Shown here in pieces: positions 56,214-64,000 of a stretch of DNA of 64,000 bases; position 1 is the first letter of the stretch; every line of letters starts with the position of its first letter. Position numbers and translations under genes: made by a program. A model generated the notes under the pieces. The model did not search any database and had not been told where the DNA came from. It was given only the letters and a program-made list of their open reading frames with translations. Source of the stretch: Novosphingobium sp. AAP83 (GTDB lineage Bacteria > Pseudomonadota > Alphaproteobacteria > Sphingomonadales > Sphingomonadaceae); contig NZ_LJHY01000022.1 in NCBI RefSeq assembly GCF_001295795.1, forward strand, positions 372,001-436,000, in the 5' to 3' direction.

Positions 56214-57046
56214 GATTTAAACGTCATCGCCAAGGCATAAAGCGCTTTGCGGTCCAGCCCGTGCGCCTTGGCCACTTTGCCCGCAGCTTGCGATGTCGAC
56301 ATTTCCGCCAAAGCCGCGCGCAATTCAGCCTCGATCACGTCCTCGGCAGGAGCCTCTTGCGCCAAAGGCGGCCCGACCAGCAGCACAATCTCCCCCCTCG
56401 GCGGATTTGCTGTGTAATGCGCCACCAGTTCCTCCGGTCTGCCACTGCGGCATTCCTCATGCAGCTTGGTCAATTCCCGCGCAACAGCCACCTCGCGCCC
56501 CGGCAGCTTCAGCGCCAATGCCTGCAACGATGCCACCAAACGCGGCCCCGTTTCGTAAAACACCAGCGTCGCAGGCACGCTCGCCAGTTCCGCCAGCACA
56601 TCGCCGCGCGCCTTGTCCTTGGCTGGCAGGAACCCGCCAAACATGAACCGGTCCGTCGGCAAGCCCGCCATCGATAGCGCCACCACCAGCGCGCTCGGCC
56701 CCGGCACCGATGTCACTGCTATCCCGCGCGCCCGCGCCTCGCGCACCAGCTTGTAACCAGGATCGGAAATCAGCGGCGTGCCAGCATCAGAAACCAATGC
56801 CACAGGAGTTTGCGCCATTTCGGACAAGAGAGCCTCACGCGCGCCATCGCTCGCATGATCGTCATAACGCCGCATAACTTTGTGCAGGCCCAACAGGTTA
56901 AGCAACTTTCCCGTCACCCGCGTATCTTCGCACGCAATCACGCCGCAGCGCTCAAGCGTTTCAATCGCGCGACGACTCACGTCTCCAAGATTGCCAATAG
57001 GGGTTGCTACAATGTAGAGGCCGGGCTCAAGCGGTGGGTTTTCCAT
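56210..57046 (-). CDS. rsmI: 16S rRNA (cytidine-1402-2'-O)-methyltransferase
   Basis: This 278-residue tetrapyrrole-methylase-fold enzyme modifies C1402 of 16S rRNA. Signatures are LYIVATPIGNLGDVSRRAIE, IACEDTRVTGKLL, ALVSDAGTPLISDPGYKLV and FYETGPRLVASL. ATG 57046 is chosen; the upstream in-frame starts lack family support. It is divergent from the PBP activator gene by 51 bp, a standard gene pair. Confidence 0.96.
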   Translation of the reverse strand: MENPPLEPGLYIVATPIGNLGDVSRRAIETLERCGVIACEDTRVTGKLLNLLGLHKVMRRYDDHASDGAREALLSEMAQTPVALVSDAGTPLISDPGYKLVREARARGIAVTSVPGPSALVVALSMAGLPTDRFMFGGFLPAKDKARGDVLAELASVPATLVFYETGPRLVASLQALALKLPGREVAVARELTKLHEECRSGRPEELVAHYTANPPRGEIVLLVGPPLAQEAPAEDVIEAELRAALAEMSTSQAAGKVAKAHGLDRKALYALAMTFKS

Positions 57047-57097
57047 GCAGTATGTCATGGACCGAGCAGCAATGTGCGACAAGAGGGTGAGCCGGTA

Positions 57098-58279
57098 ATG
57101 ATGAACACGCACAAAGGCGATTTGCGCAATTCTGCCGCAATGCCATCACGGCGCTGGATCGTGAAAGGCATCACCGCAAGCTCTCTGGCTCTGCTAGCCG
57201 GGTGTGCCGTCATTCCCAAAGGCGGCATTGCCCCCACCCCAGAACCCACTGAAAAAGCGCCCGACGCCAATGTCTTGCCCACCGATGCCGGACGTCACCG
57301 CATCGCCCTGCTCATCCCGATGAGCGGTGCCAGCGGCGCTGTCGGACAATCCATCGCCAATGCCGCCACGATGGCCTTGCTTGATACCAATGCGGCAAAC
57401 TTGCGCATCACCACCTATGATACTGCCGCCGGCGCAGGCATCGCTGCCACCAAAGCCATTGCCGATGGCAACAAGCTGATTCTCGGCCCGCTGCTGTCCG
57501 AAGACGTGGTGCTTGTGGCCGATGCCGCACGCGCCGCCAAAGTGCCGATGATCACCTATTCCAACGATAGCGCCGTGGCCTCGCGCGATGTCTTCGTGAT
57601 GGGTCAGGCCCCCGGCCAATCCATCGCCCGCGTGCTCGGCTTCGCCAAATCCAGCGGCGTGAACACTGTCGCCGCAATCATCCCCACCGGTGATTACGGC
57701 CAGCGCGCCACCGCAGGGCTCGTCGCTGCGGCCAGCGCCAATGGCGTCACCGTCACCGCGATCGAAACCTATGATCGCGGCAACACCTCCGTCGCCAGCG
57801 CTGTCCGCCGCGCCAAAGACAAAGGCAGGTTCGACGCGCTGCTCATCGCCGATGGCAGCCGCATCGCGCTTCAGGCGGCCACCGCTGCGGGCAAAGGCGT
57901 AAAGCTGCTCGGCACCGAATTGTGGAGCGGCGACGCCACCATCGCCACTTCGCCCGCCATGCGCGGCGCGTGGTTCGCCGCTGTGTCTGACGGGCGCTTC
58001 GGCAAATTCGAAATGTCCTACCGTAGCCGCTTCGGCGCGATCCCGTCGCGGCTGGCCACTTTGGGTTACGATAGCGTGCTGCTAACGCTTAACGTGGCAC
58101 GTACGTGGAAACCCGGCACCACCTTCCCCACCGGCAAGCTCTATGACCCGCAAGGCTTCATCGGCCTCGACGGCGTCTTCCGCTTCAGCGCATCAGGCAT
58201 GGCCGAACGCGCGATGGAAGTCCGCCAAGTGTCGGCGGGCACGTTCACAACCGTCAGCCCGGCACCGACGAAGTTTTAA
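57098..58279 (+). CDS. Penicillin-binding protein activator (LpoA-like lipoprotein)
   Basis: This 393-residue lipoprotein has lipobox LLAGC after a signal with RRWIVKGITASSLALLAGC. It has a periplasmic binding protein type I fold (HRIALLIPMSGASGAVGQSI, then ILGPLLSEDVVLVADAARAA and VAAIIPTGDYGQRATAGLVA). This family stimulates peptidoglycan synthases from the outer membrane or binds small ligands. Starts at 57098 and 57101 are equally possible after GAGGGTGAG. Its pairing with rsmI-yraN is conserved in proteobacteria. Confidence 0.9.
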   Translation: MMNTHKGDLRNSAAMPSRRWIVKGITASSLALLAGCAVIPKGGIAPTPEPTEKAPDANVLPTDAGRHRIALLIPMSGASGAVGQSIANAATMALLDTNAANLRITTYDTAAGAGIAATKAIADGNKLILGPLLSEDVVLVADAARAAKVPMITYSNDSAVASRDVFVMGQAPGQSIARVLGFAKSSGVNTVAAIIPTGDYGQRATAGLVAAASANGVTVTAIETYDRGNTSVASAVRRAKDKGRFDALLIADGSRIALQAATAAGKGVKLLGTELWSGDATIATSPAMRGAWFAAVSDGRFGKFEMSYRSRFGAIPSRLATLGYDSVLLTLNVARTWKPGTTFPTGKLYDPQGFIGLDGVFRFSASGMAERAMEVRQVSAGTFTTVSPAPTKF

Positions 58280-58285
58280 GTTTGT

Positions 58286-58436
58286 TTCGCGCAGAGGCGC
58301 AGAGGAAAAAGAGAGCGCGAAGATGCGGCGCTATCGGCGCAGCCGCAACTCGCTTCACATATCGTGCCATGCAAACAAGCCTGCGGCTTGGCGCAACACC
58401 TCAGCGGTCTCTTTTTCCTCTGCGCCTCTGCGCGAA
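58286..58436. repeat. 151-bp element with perfect 29-bp terminal inverted repeats
   Basis: The arms 58286-58314 and 58408-58436 are exact reverse complements (core CGCAGAGGCGCAGAGGAAAA). The 93 bp between hold no gene. The element starts 7 bp after the stop of the PBP activator. It has the look of a miniature inverted-repeat or palindromic intergenic element and can fold into a long hairpin. Confidence 0.8.
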
Positions 58437-58556
58437 CCATTCTTCTCTTGTGCCTCGGTGCAAAACCCTCCCAACAACGCCAATTCCACGAAAAGCACCG
58501 GATAAGCACACTGCAACGCTTGCACACGGATTCACCCGTGTTCTATACCCGTTCGC

Positions 58557-60569
58557 ATGTCCGATGATCTCTTCGACAAACTCCCCGCCACCACCGCTGG
58601 CGAAACCTATGACGGCTCTGCAATCGAGGTTCTCGAAGGCCTCGAACCTGTCCGCCGCCGCCCCGGCATGTATATCGGCGGCACCGATGAACGCGCGCTC
58701 CACCACCTCGCGGCCGAAGTGCTCGACAATGCGATGGACGAAGCCGTCGCAGGCCACGCCAACCGCATCGAAGTGTACCTTGAAGAAGAGCCCGGCAGCG
58801 CAGGCCGCCTGACCATATCGGATAACGGTCGCGGTATTCCGGTCGATGAACACCCGAAATACCCCGGCAAATCCGCGCTCGAAGTAATCCTCACCACGCT
58901 GCACTCTGGCGGCAAGTTCTCAGGGAAAGCCTATGCCACCAGCGGGGGCCTCCATGGCGTCGGCGTGTCGGTCGTCAACGCGCTGTCCTCGCTCACCCGC
59001 ATCGAAGTGGCGCGAAACAAAGAGCTTTATGCGCAGGAATTCTCGCGCGGGCTTCCCACCACCAAGCTGCAAAAAATCGGCAACGCCCCCAACCGGCGCG
59101 GCACGCAAGTCACCTTCGTGCCCGATACCGAAATCTTCGGCAGCGATGCCAAGTTCAAACCCGCTCGCCTGTTCCGGCTGGTGCGTTCGAAGGCATACCT
59201 CTTCGCAGGCGTTGAAATCCGCTGGAAATGCGCGCCCGGCCTCGTTTCGGATGATGTCCCCGCCGAAGCCGTGTTCCAATTCCCCGGTGGCTTGGCCGAT
59301 CACTTGGCCGAACAAGTCTCGGGCCGCGAATGCGTCACCACGCTGCCGTTCTCGGGCACGCAAGACTTTCCTGCTGGCCCTGAGGGCCAAGAAATGGGCC
59401 GCGTCGAATGGGCTATCGCTTGGCCGCTGTGGTCCGATGGATCGTACTCATGGTACTGCAACACCATCCCCACGCCTGATGGCGGCACCCATGAACAAGG
59501 CCTGCGCGCCGCGCTGACGAAGGGCATTCGCGCTTTCGCCGATCTGATCGGCCAGAAAAAAGCCAAAGACATCGCGCCTGAAGACATGATCACCGGCAGC
59601 GAAATCATGCTCTCGGTCTTCGTCCGCGATCCCCAGTTCCAAAGCCAGACCAAAGACCGCCTGACTTCGCCTGAAGCCGCGCGCATGGTCGAAGCTGCCG
59701 TGCGCGATCACTTCGATCACTTCCTCACCGACAATATGGAGCGCGGCAAAGCCCTGCTCGGCGCGGTGATGGAACGCATGGACGAGCGGCTCCGTCGTAA
59801 AGCGGAACGTGAGGTCAAACGCAAAACCGCCACCAGCGCCCGCAAGCTGCGCCTTCCCGGCAAGCTGACGGATTGCACAGGCGAAGGCAGCGGCGAAACC
59901 GAACTGTTCATCGTCGAAGGCGATTCCGCAGGCGGCAGCGCCAAGATGGCGCGCGACCGCAAAACGCAGGCGATCCTGCCCATTCGCGGTAAAATCCTTA
60001 ATGTCGCCAGCGCATCTGCCGATAAAATCCGTGGCAATCAGGAAATCGCCGATCTCGCCTTGGCGCTGGGCTGCGGCATGCGCAAAGACTGCAACCCCGA
60101 TGCGCTGCGCTATGACCGCGTGATCATCATGACCGACGCCGATGTCGATGGCGCGCACATCGCAACCCTGCTGATGACGTTCTTCTTCCAGGAAATGCCC
60201 GAACTCGTCCGGCGCGGCCACCTCTACCTTGCCCAACCCCCGCTCTACCGCATCACGCACGGCAGCACCTCGGCCTATGCCAAGGACGAAGCCCACCGCA
60301 TCCTGCTGGAAACCACCAAGTTCAAAGGCAAAAAGGTCGATGTGGGCCGCTTCAAGGGCCTCGGCGAAATGAATCCCAACCAGTTGCGCGAAACCACCAT
60401 GGCCCCCGGCACCCGCAGCCTCATCCGCATCACCCTACCCCCCGAATACGAAGGCCGCGCGGCGGTGAAGGACCTCGTCGACCGCCTTATGGGCCGCGAT
60501 CCCGCGCAAAGGTTCATGTTCATCCAGAACAGGGCGGGCGAACTGGACCCTGATCTGATTGATGCGTGA
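58557..60569 (+). CDS. parE: DNA topoisomerase IV subunit B
   Basis: This 670-residue GHKL ATPase subunit decatenates chromosomes with ParC. N-terminal ATPase motifs are EVLEGLEPVRRRPGMYIGG, EVLDNAMDEAVAGHA, ISDNGRGIPVDEHP and TSGGLHGVGVSVVNALS. The TOPRIM region has LFIVEGDSAGGSAKMARDR and IIMTDADVDGAHIATLLMTF. It lacks the insertion seen in GyrB of some groups, and its N terminus is ParE-like. Start ATG 58557 has no clear Shine-Dalgarno. Confidence 0.95.
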   Translation: MSDDLFDKLPATTAGETYDGSAIEVLEGLEPVRRRPGMYIGGTDERALHHLAAEVLDNAMDEAVAGHANRIEVYLEEEPGSAGRLTISDNGRGIPVDEHPKYPGKSALEVILTTLHSGGKFSGKAYATSGGLHGVGVSVVNALSSLTRIEVARNKELYAQEFSRGLPTTKLQKIGNAPNRRGTQVTFVPDTEIFGSDAKFKPARLFRLVRSKAYLFAGVEIRWKCAPGLVSDDVPAEAVFQFPGGLADHLAEQVSGRECVTTLPFSGTQDFPAGPEGQEMGRVEWAIAWPLWSDGSYSWYCNTIPTPDGGTHEQGLRAALTKGIRAFADLIGQKKAKDIAPEDMITGSEIMLSVFVRDPQFQSQTKDRLTSPEAARMVEAAVRDHFDHFLTDNMERGKALLGAVMERMDERLRRKAEREVKRKTATSARKLRLPGKLTDCTGEGSGETELFIVEGDSAGGSAKMARDRKTQAILPIRGKILNVASASADKIRGNQEIADLALALGCGMRKDCNPDALRYDRVIIMTDADVDGAHIATLLMTFFFQEMPELVRRGHLYLAQPPLYRITHGSTSAYAKDEAHRILLETTKFKGKKVDVGRFKGLGEMNPNQLRETTMAPGTRSLIRITLPPEYEGRAAVKDLVDRLMGRDPAQRFMFIQNRAGELDPDLIDA

Positions 60570-60613
60570 CGGCACCTGTTCGCAAATAGGTCTGATAAAT
60601 GCAGGGAATTGCA

Positions 60614-61531
60614 ATGACCCAATTAAAAGGCCCAAAGTTCGTTCAATACTTTCAGCCGGTATTGAGCGCACTCAAGGCATTGGGTTCATCTGCCACGCCA
60701 AAGGAAGTCTTCGAGTGGATTGAGAGCAGCATCCAAGTTCCCAAATCCGAAATCGAGGAGATCAATAAAAGCGGTCAGTCGAAGTTTGAAAATAAGGTTC
60801 ATTGGGCCAGATTCTATCTTGCGAAAGCCGGATATATTGAAACCGAGAAAAGAGGCATTTGGGTCCTTACCGACATGGGTCGGAAGGCAAATCTAACCCA
60901 CAGCGACGCGTTAAAGATTTTTCATAACGTAAGACTTGAAGGTAATTGGAATAAAGAAGAACAGTCTGAAACGTCAACTTCGGACACCGATAGCGCTCAG
61001 GCTTCACCGGCATCGAATTTGGTCGATGAGAATGCTTCTCCAGACGATGATCTTTATATAAACCAAAAAGATATTCAGGATCAGCTTTTCGGAATCCTTC
61101 AAAATCTTGATGACAAAGGCTTTGAGGAACTTAGCGCGAGATTGCTCCGCCACCTCGGATTTGAAAGCGTAAACGTCACAGGTCGCACCGGTGACGAAGG
61201 GATTGATGGAGAGGGCTATCTTCGGCTCAACCGGTTTGTCCGAACCAAAGTCATGTTCCAATGTAAGCGCTACACGGCGCCAGTCGGCCCCGGTGCCATT
61301 CGTGATTTTCGGGGAGCAATTCAGGGACGAGCTGAGCGTGGGATCTTTCTCACAACAGCAAACTTTACGCGCGCTGCGAAAGAAGCAGCAGCGCGGGAGA
61401 ACGCGACCCCAATCGAACTGGTTGAAATCGACGACATCATCACGCTGCTGATTGAAGAGCGCCTTGGTGTTTCTGAAACCAAAGCACTGAAACTCGATCT
61501 CAGCTTTTTCAGGCCTTACAGCCGTTCATAG
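60614..61531 (+). CDS. mrr: Mrr-type restriction endonuclease
   Basis: This 305-residue protein has an N-terminal Mrr_N winged helix (VQYFQPVLSALKALGSSATP, VHWARFYLAKAGYIETEKRG) and a C-terminal Mrr catalytic domain of PD-(D/E)xK type: ELSARLLRHLGFESVNVTGR, the catalytic GDEGIDGEG and QCKRY, and FLTTANFTRAAKEAA. Type IV enzymes of this family cut foreign modified DNA. The gene is visibly AT-richer than its neighbours and uses different codons, a sign of transfer. ATG 60614 follows AGGGA; ATG 60599 is possible. Confidence 0.93.
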   Translation: MTQLKGPKFVQYFQPVLSALKALGSSATPKEVFEWIESSIQVPKSEIEEINKSGQSKFENKVHWARFYLAKAGYIETEKRGIWVLTDMGRKANLTHSDALKIFHNVRLEGNWNKEEQSETSTSDTDSAQASPASNLVDENASPDDDLYINQKDIQDQLFGILQNLDDKGFEELSARLLRHLGFESVNVTGRTGDEGIDGEGYLRLNRFVRTKVMFQCKRYTAPVGPGAIRDFRGAIQGRAERGIFLTTANFTRAAKEAAARENATPIELVEIDDIITLLIEERLGVSETKALKLDLSFFRPYSRS

Positions 61532-61555
61532 ATAAGTTTTATAGGTTGGCTGAGT

Positions 61556-61807
61556 TCAACCTTCACCACGCTCCTGTAACTGCTCCTGCGTCTGCGAGAT
61601 TATGTCTTCGATTGAACGGGAACTGATCCCGGACGCACGGCCTTTCGCAATCTCGGCCCGCAAATGCTCCAGTCGCGCAGCCTCACGCTGATCCTGCCGC
61701 ACCAGATCGCGCACATAATCGCTGCTGCTGGCAAACGAACCATCAGCCACGCGGCCTTCGATCCATTCTTTTAGCTTGTCGGGCAGAGATATGTTCATTT
61801 GTGCCAT
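61556..61807 (-). CDS. ParD-like antitoxin without adjacent toxin
   Basis: This 83-residue protein has an N-terminal ribbon-helix-helix (MAQMNISLPDKLKEWIEGRV) and the ParD motif SFASSSDYVRDLVRQDQREA, and a C-terminal toxin-binding tail. In parDE operons the toxin gene starts at the antitoxin stop; here the sequence runs into the 3' end of mrr on the other strand and no ParE frame exists. It is therefore an orphan, perhaps left after the Mrr gene was inserted. Confidence 0.85.
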   Translation of the reverse strand: MAQMNISLPDKLKEWIEGRVADGSFASSSDYVRDLVRQDQREAARLEHLRAEIAKGRASGISSRSIEDIISQTQEQLQERGEG

Positions 61808-61850
61808 GCACATGAAATACAAATCCGTGCGCTTATTGTCAAACGGTGCC

Positions 61851-62615
61851 CTAACCCGCCCCCTCAACCTTCGTTCGCGTAAAATCAAAACGTATCCGCA
61901 CCCATTCGCCAACCTGCGCTTTTCCATTCACGCGCGGTGGCCGCACGAGGAATTGCCACGAGGCTTGGCGCAGCGCCCGCGCCAGTCCTGAACCCACCGG
62001 AGATTCGCCCATCTCCTGACAGTCCTCGACGTGATACTTCTCGATGGTGCGGCAGGCGATCACCGCCCACGCTCCCGGCGGGCGGTTGTTTGGCATATAG
62101 GGCGCGATCTCGGCGTCGGTTGGTTCGCGATACCATTGCGCGTTGTGCAGCCGCACCCCGCCCGGCCCGTCGCCCTTGCCCTCTGCGCCCGCACTTCCGC
62201 CGCCCGCGCCTGCTTGCCCGCCCCCTTCGGCGCGCTTCATCTTGCGGATATCGCTGGCGGCATAGTCCTGCCGCGAAAGCTCGATAAAGCCCTCGGGCCA
62301 CTGCACTTTGCCGGGAATGGGCACTGGCGGCGGCAAAACCGGCGTCACCTCCACCGGCACATCGGCGCTATCGGCCTGCTCTTGCGCCTTCTCCGGCTCA
62401 GGGCTGTCCTTCTCGCCCTTGTCGGGTTCGGTCCCCAGATCAATCGCGATCAGGCTATCGCCGCCCGGTTCGCCGAACTTGGTCACCCCGCCCATCTGCA
62501 CGATCACGATGAACACCATCGCGCAAATCAGCAGCGCCGCCACAAACGAAACCGCCCGCTCGCGCGGTGAGGTGCCATAGCCCCTGGCATCATGTGATCG
62601 TTGGGTGAAAAGCAT
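61851..62615 (-). CDS. TonB-like energy transducer protein
   Basis: This 254-residue protein has a cytoplasmic basic N terminus, one TM (AVSFVAALLICAMVFIVIVQ), an acidic and Pro-rich periplasmic linker (PEPEKAQEQADSADVPVEVT), a Gly-rich segment, and a C-terminal domain of about 90 residues ending QVGEWVRIRFDFTRTKVEGA, similar to TonB C-terminal domains. It has no ExbB/ExbD next to it. Such single TonB-like proteins are frequent in sphingomonads. A role in outer membrane transport is inferred. Confidence 0.75.
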   Translation of the reverse strand: MLFTQRSHDARGYGTSPRERAVSFVAALLICAMVFIVIVQMGGVTKFGEPGGDSLIAIDLGTEPDKGEKDSPEPEKAQEQADSADVPVEVTPVLPPPVPIPGKVQWPEGFIELSRQDYAASDIRKMKRAEGGGQAGAGGGSAGAEGKGDGPGGVRLHNAQWYREPTDAEIAPYMPNNRPPGAWAVIACRTIEKYHVEDCQEMGESPVGSGLARALRQASWQFLVRPPRVNGKAQVGEWVRIRFDFTRTKVEGAG

Positions 62616-62708
62616 TGCGCGCGGGGCCTACACTGCCCGCTGGTATCGGGCAATCGCAGGCTTCGACAAAGGACTTCCAGACAACACTTTGACACAGCAC
62701 CACGTTAC

Positions 62709-62755
62709 TGACGCTTGCGTCACATAAGCTGCCCGCGTAACTGACGCTCACGTCA
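62709..62755. promoter_or_regulatory. Two TGACGC-type palindromes upstream of moxR
   Basis: TGACGCTTGCGTCA (62709-62722, perfect 6-bp arms) and TGACGCTCACGTCA (62742-62755, 5-bp arms) lie 33 bp apart, three helical turns, and both are preceded by (T/A)AC. This resembles operators of dimeric TetR-type repressors. They lie between the divergent TonB-like gene and moxR. Confidence 0.6.
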
Positions 62756-62862
62756 TCTACCAACACCTTTTCTGACACAGAAGTCAGGAACGCCATCCCC
62801 TTGCGTTCGAAAGCCCTGCAATCTAACGCCTAACCGAACGATTAATCAGACAGGATTCGCCG

Positions 62863-63708
62863 ATGCGCTTTGAAGGCACCAGCAATTACGTTGCAACCGA
62901 TGATCTGAAGGTTGCGGTCAATGCAGCAGTTTTGCTCCGCCGCCCGCTGCTGGTCAAGGGTGAACCCGGCACTGGCAAGACCGTGCTGGCGCATGAAATT
63001 GCCAAGGCCGTCGGCGCGCCGCTGATCGAATGGAATGTCAAATCCACCACCAAGGCCCAGCAAGGCCTCTATGAATACGATGCCGTCGCCCGTCTGCGCG
63101 ATGGCCAGTTGGGTGATGAGCGCGTCCACGATATTTCGAACTACATCAAAAAGGGCAAACTCTGGGAAGCCTTCACCGCGCCCAAGCTGCCCGTGCTGCT
63201 GATCGACGAAATCGACAAGGCTGATATCGAATTCCCCAACGATCTTTTGCAGGAACTCGACCGGATGAGCTTCGACGTCTATGAGACTCAAGAGCGCGTC
63301 ACCGCCGTTGAACGGCCCATCGTTGTCATCACCTCGAACAACGAAAAGGACCTGCCCGACGCGTTCCTGCGCCGCTGCTTCTTCCACTACATCAAGTTCC
63401 CCGATCGCCAGACCATGCAGGCGATCATCGATGTCCACTTCCCCGGCATCCAGAAGACCCTCGTCAAAAAGGCGATGGAGATCTTCTATGAAGTCCGCGA
63501 AGTCCCCGGCCTCAAAAAGAAGCCCTCCACCAGCGAACTGCTCGACTGGCTAAAGCTTCTCCTCAACGAAGACATGCCTTTGGACGTCCTGCAAAACCGC
63601 GATCCCACCAAAGCGATCCCGCCCTTGCACGGCGCGCTGCTCAAGAACGAACAAGACATCATGCTCTTCGAACGCCTCGCCTTCATGGCCCGCCGCCCGG
63701 GGAATTGA
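62863..63708 (+). CDS. MoxR-family AAA+ ATPase
   Basis: This 281-residue AAA+ protein has Walker A GEPGTGKTVLA (residues 34-44), Walker B VLLIDEIDKADIEF, sensor 1 PIVVITSNNEKDLPDAFLRR, and a C-terminal helical region. MoxR proteins act as chaperones in the maturation of metalloenzymes, mostly together with a von Willebrand A-domain partner encoded next door. No such partner follows here before the glutathione S-transferase gene. CAGGA precedes the ATG at 62863. Confidence 0.9.
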   Translation: MRFEGTSNYVATDDLKVAVNAAVLLRRPLLVKGEPGTGKTVLAHEIAKAVGAPLIEWNVKSTTKAQQGLYEYDAVARLRDGQLGDERVHDISNYIKKGKLWEAFTAPKLPVLLIDEIDKADIEFPNDLLQELDRMSFDVYETQERVTAVERPIVVITSNNEKDLPDAFLRRCFFHYIKFPDRQTMQAIIDVHFPGIQKTLVKKAMEIFYEVREVPGLKKKPSTSELLDWLKLLLNEDMPLDVLQNRDPTKAIPPLHGALLKNEQDIMLFERLAFMARRPGN

Positions 63709-63719
63709 TCCCCCCTTCC

Positions 63720-63741
63720 CCCCTCCTCTTCAGAGGAGGGG
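63720..63741. repeat. 22-bp palindrome (copy 2)
   Basis: This is identical to 54522-54543, with arms CCCCTCCTCT/AGAGGAGGGG around TC. It lies 12 bp after the moxR stop, between convergent genes. It has no T-run of its own here, which supports a dispersed repeat rather than a terminator only. Confidence 0.8.
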
Positions 63742-63784
63742 CCGGGGATGGTGGCCCTGTCTATTAACGTGCTTAATCGTGCGC

Positions 63785-64000
63785 CTATTCACGCGGCCCC
63801 AACTTCTCCAATTCGACCTGCGCAAACATCGCCTGCACCGCAGGCCGTGCGTTGATCTGCTCGATCCAGCGCAGCAGATGCGGCGTCGCTTCTTTATTCA
63901 CAAGGTCCGCAAACCCGAACTGCATGCCGTTGGCGATGGCAAAGTTGCAGATGTCGGCAAGGCTGAACATATTGCCCACCAGCCATTCGTTATCGGCCAG
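63785..64000 (-). CDS. Glutathione S-transferase family protein (3' end)
   Basis: Only the last 71 residues are visible; the frame continues off the right edge. The sequence NEWLVGNMFSLADICNFAIA followed by HLLRWIEQINARPAVQAMFA is a typical GST C-terminal helical domain (N-capping box SLADI and the final RPAV motif). The substrate is unknown. It is convergent with moxR, with the 22-bp palindrome between them. Confidence 0.88.
   Translation of the reverse strand: MADNEWLVGNMFSLADICNFAIANGMQFGFADLVNKEATPHLLRWIEQINARPAVQAMFAQVELEKLGPRE

Overview
The window is chromosomal DNA of an alphaproteobacterium, almost certainly a member of the Sphingomonadales (Novosphingobium/Sphingomonas type). The support is a GC-rich backbone, an XrtA/exosortase-type polysaccharide glycosyltransferase, a TIGR03607-type patatin protein, a GTA-type holin, a small HExxH protein and a TonB-like protein of kinds common in this order, and an alphaproteobacterial heat-shock promoter (CTTG-N17-CCTATAT) in front of dnaK. 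This assignment rests on protein family recognition, not on a database search.

Layout. 1-24.6 kb is housekeeping backbone: the end of an exopolysaccharide locus, a patatin-like lipase, dnaK-dnaJ, a PCuAC copper chaperone with a zincin-like partner, hrcA-grpE, rph-rdgB-hemW-xerC, a PepSY/response regulator/sensor kinase operon, the ABC-F protein Uup, a DUF885 protein, an XRE regulator with a GT4 glycosyltransferase, and yajC-secD-secF. 24,640-42,412 is a genomic island of about 17.7 kb integrated in the 3' part of a tRNA-Pro(GGG) gene and bounded by a perfect 46-bp direct repeat. 42.4-64 kb returns to backbone: a hybrid kinase/response regulator pair, a large subtilase autotransporter with 14-residue repeats, an EAL protein, a holin, aroQ-accB-accC, DedA, gshB, rsmI-yraN, a PBP-activator lipoprotein, parE, then a small accessory patch (AT-richer Mrr nuclease and an orphan ParD), a TonB-like protein, a MoxR ATPase and the end of a glutathione S-transferase gene.

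The island is best read as an integrative and mobilizable element. It has its own tyrosine integrase at the right end, an AlpA-type regulator, and a translationally coupled block that encodes a possible DNA-binding auxiliary protein, a TrwB/TraD-type coupling protein and a MobF relaxase-helicase. No mating-pair formation (VirB/Tra) genes are present. Its cargo is defence and stability functions: higBA, a decayed MmeI-like methyltransferase/helicase locus with an intact GIY-YIG nuclease gene, a reverse transcriptase with an AbiA-like layout (RT, long helical region, C-terminal HEPN-like R-x4-H motif), hipBA with palindromic operators, ArdC antirestriction protein and an orphan antitoxin-like regulator. 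The RT reading frame is intact except for one in-frame TGA nine nucleotides before the codons leading to its catalytic YVDD box. This is the most interesting single signal in the window.

Other structure worth reading: direct and inverted TGGTGGTGC repeats at both island ends, a stem-loop ahead of the mobilization genes, three 15-bp direct repeats upstream of the PepSY-kinase operon, a pair of TGACGC-type palindromes upstream of moxR, two copies of a 22-bp palindrome 9 kb apart, and a 29-bp inverted repeat element downstream of the PBP activator.
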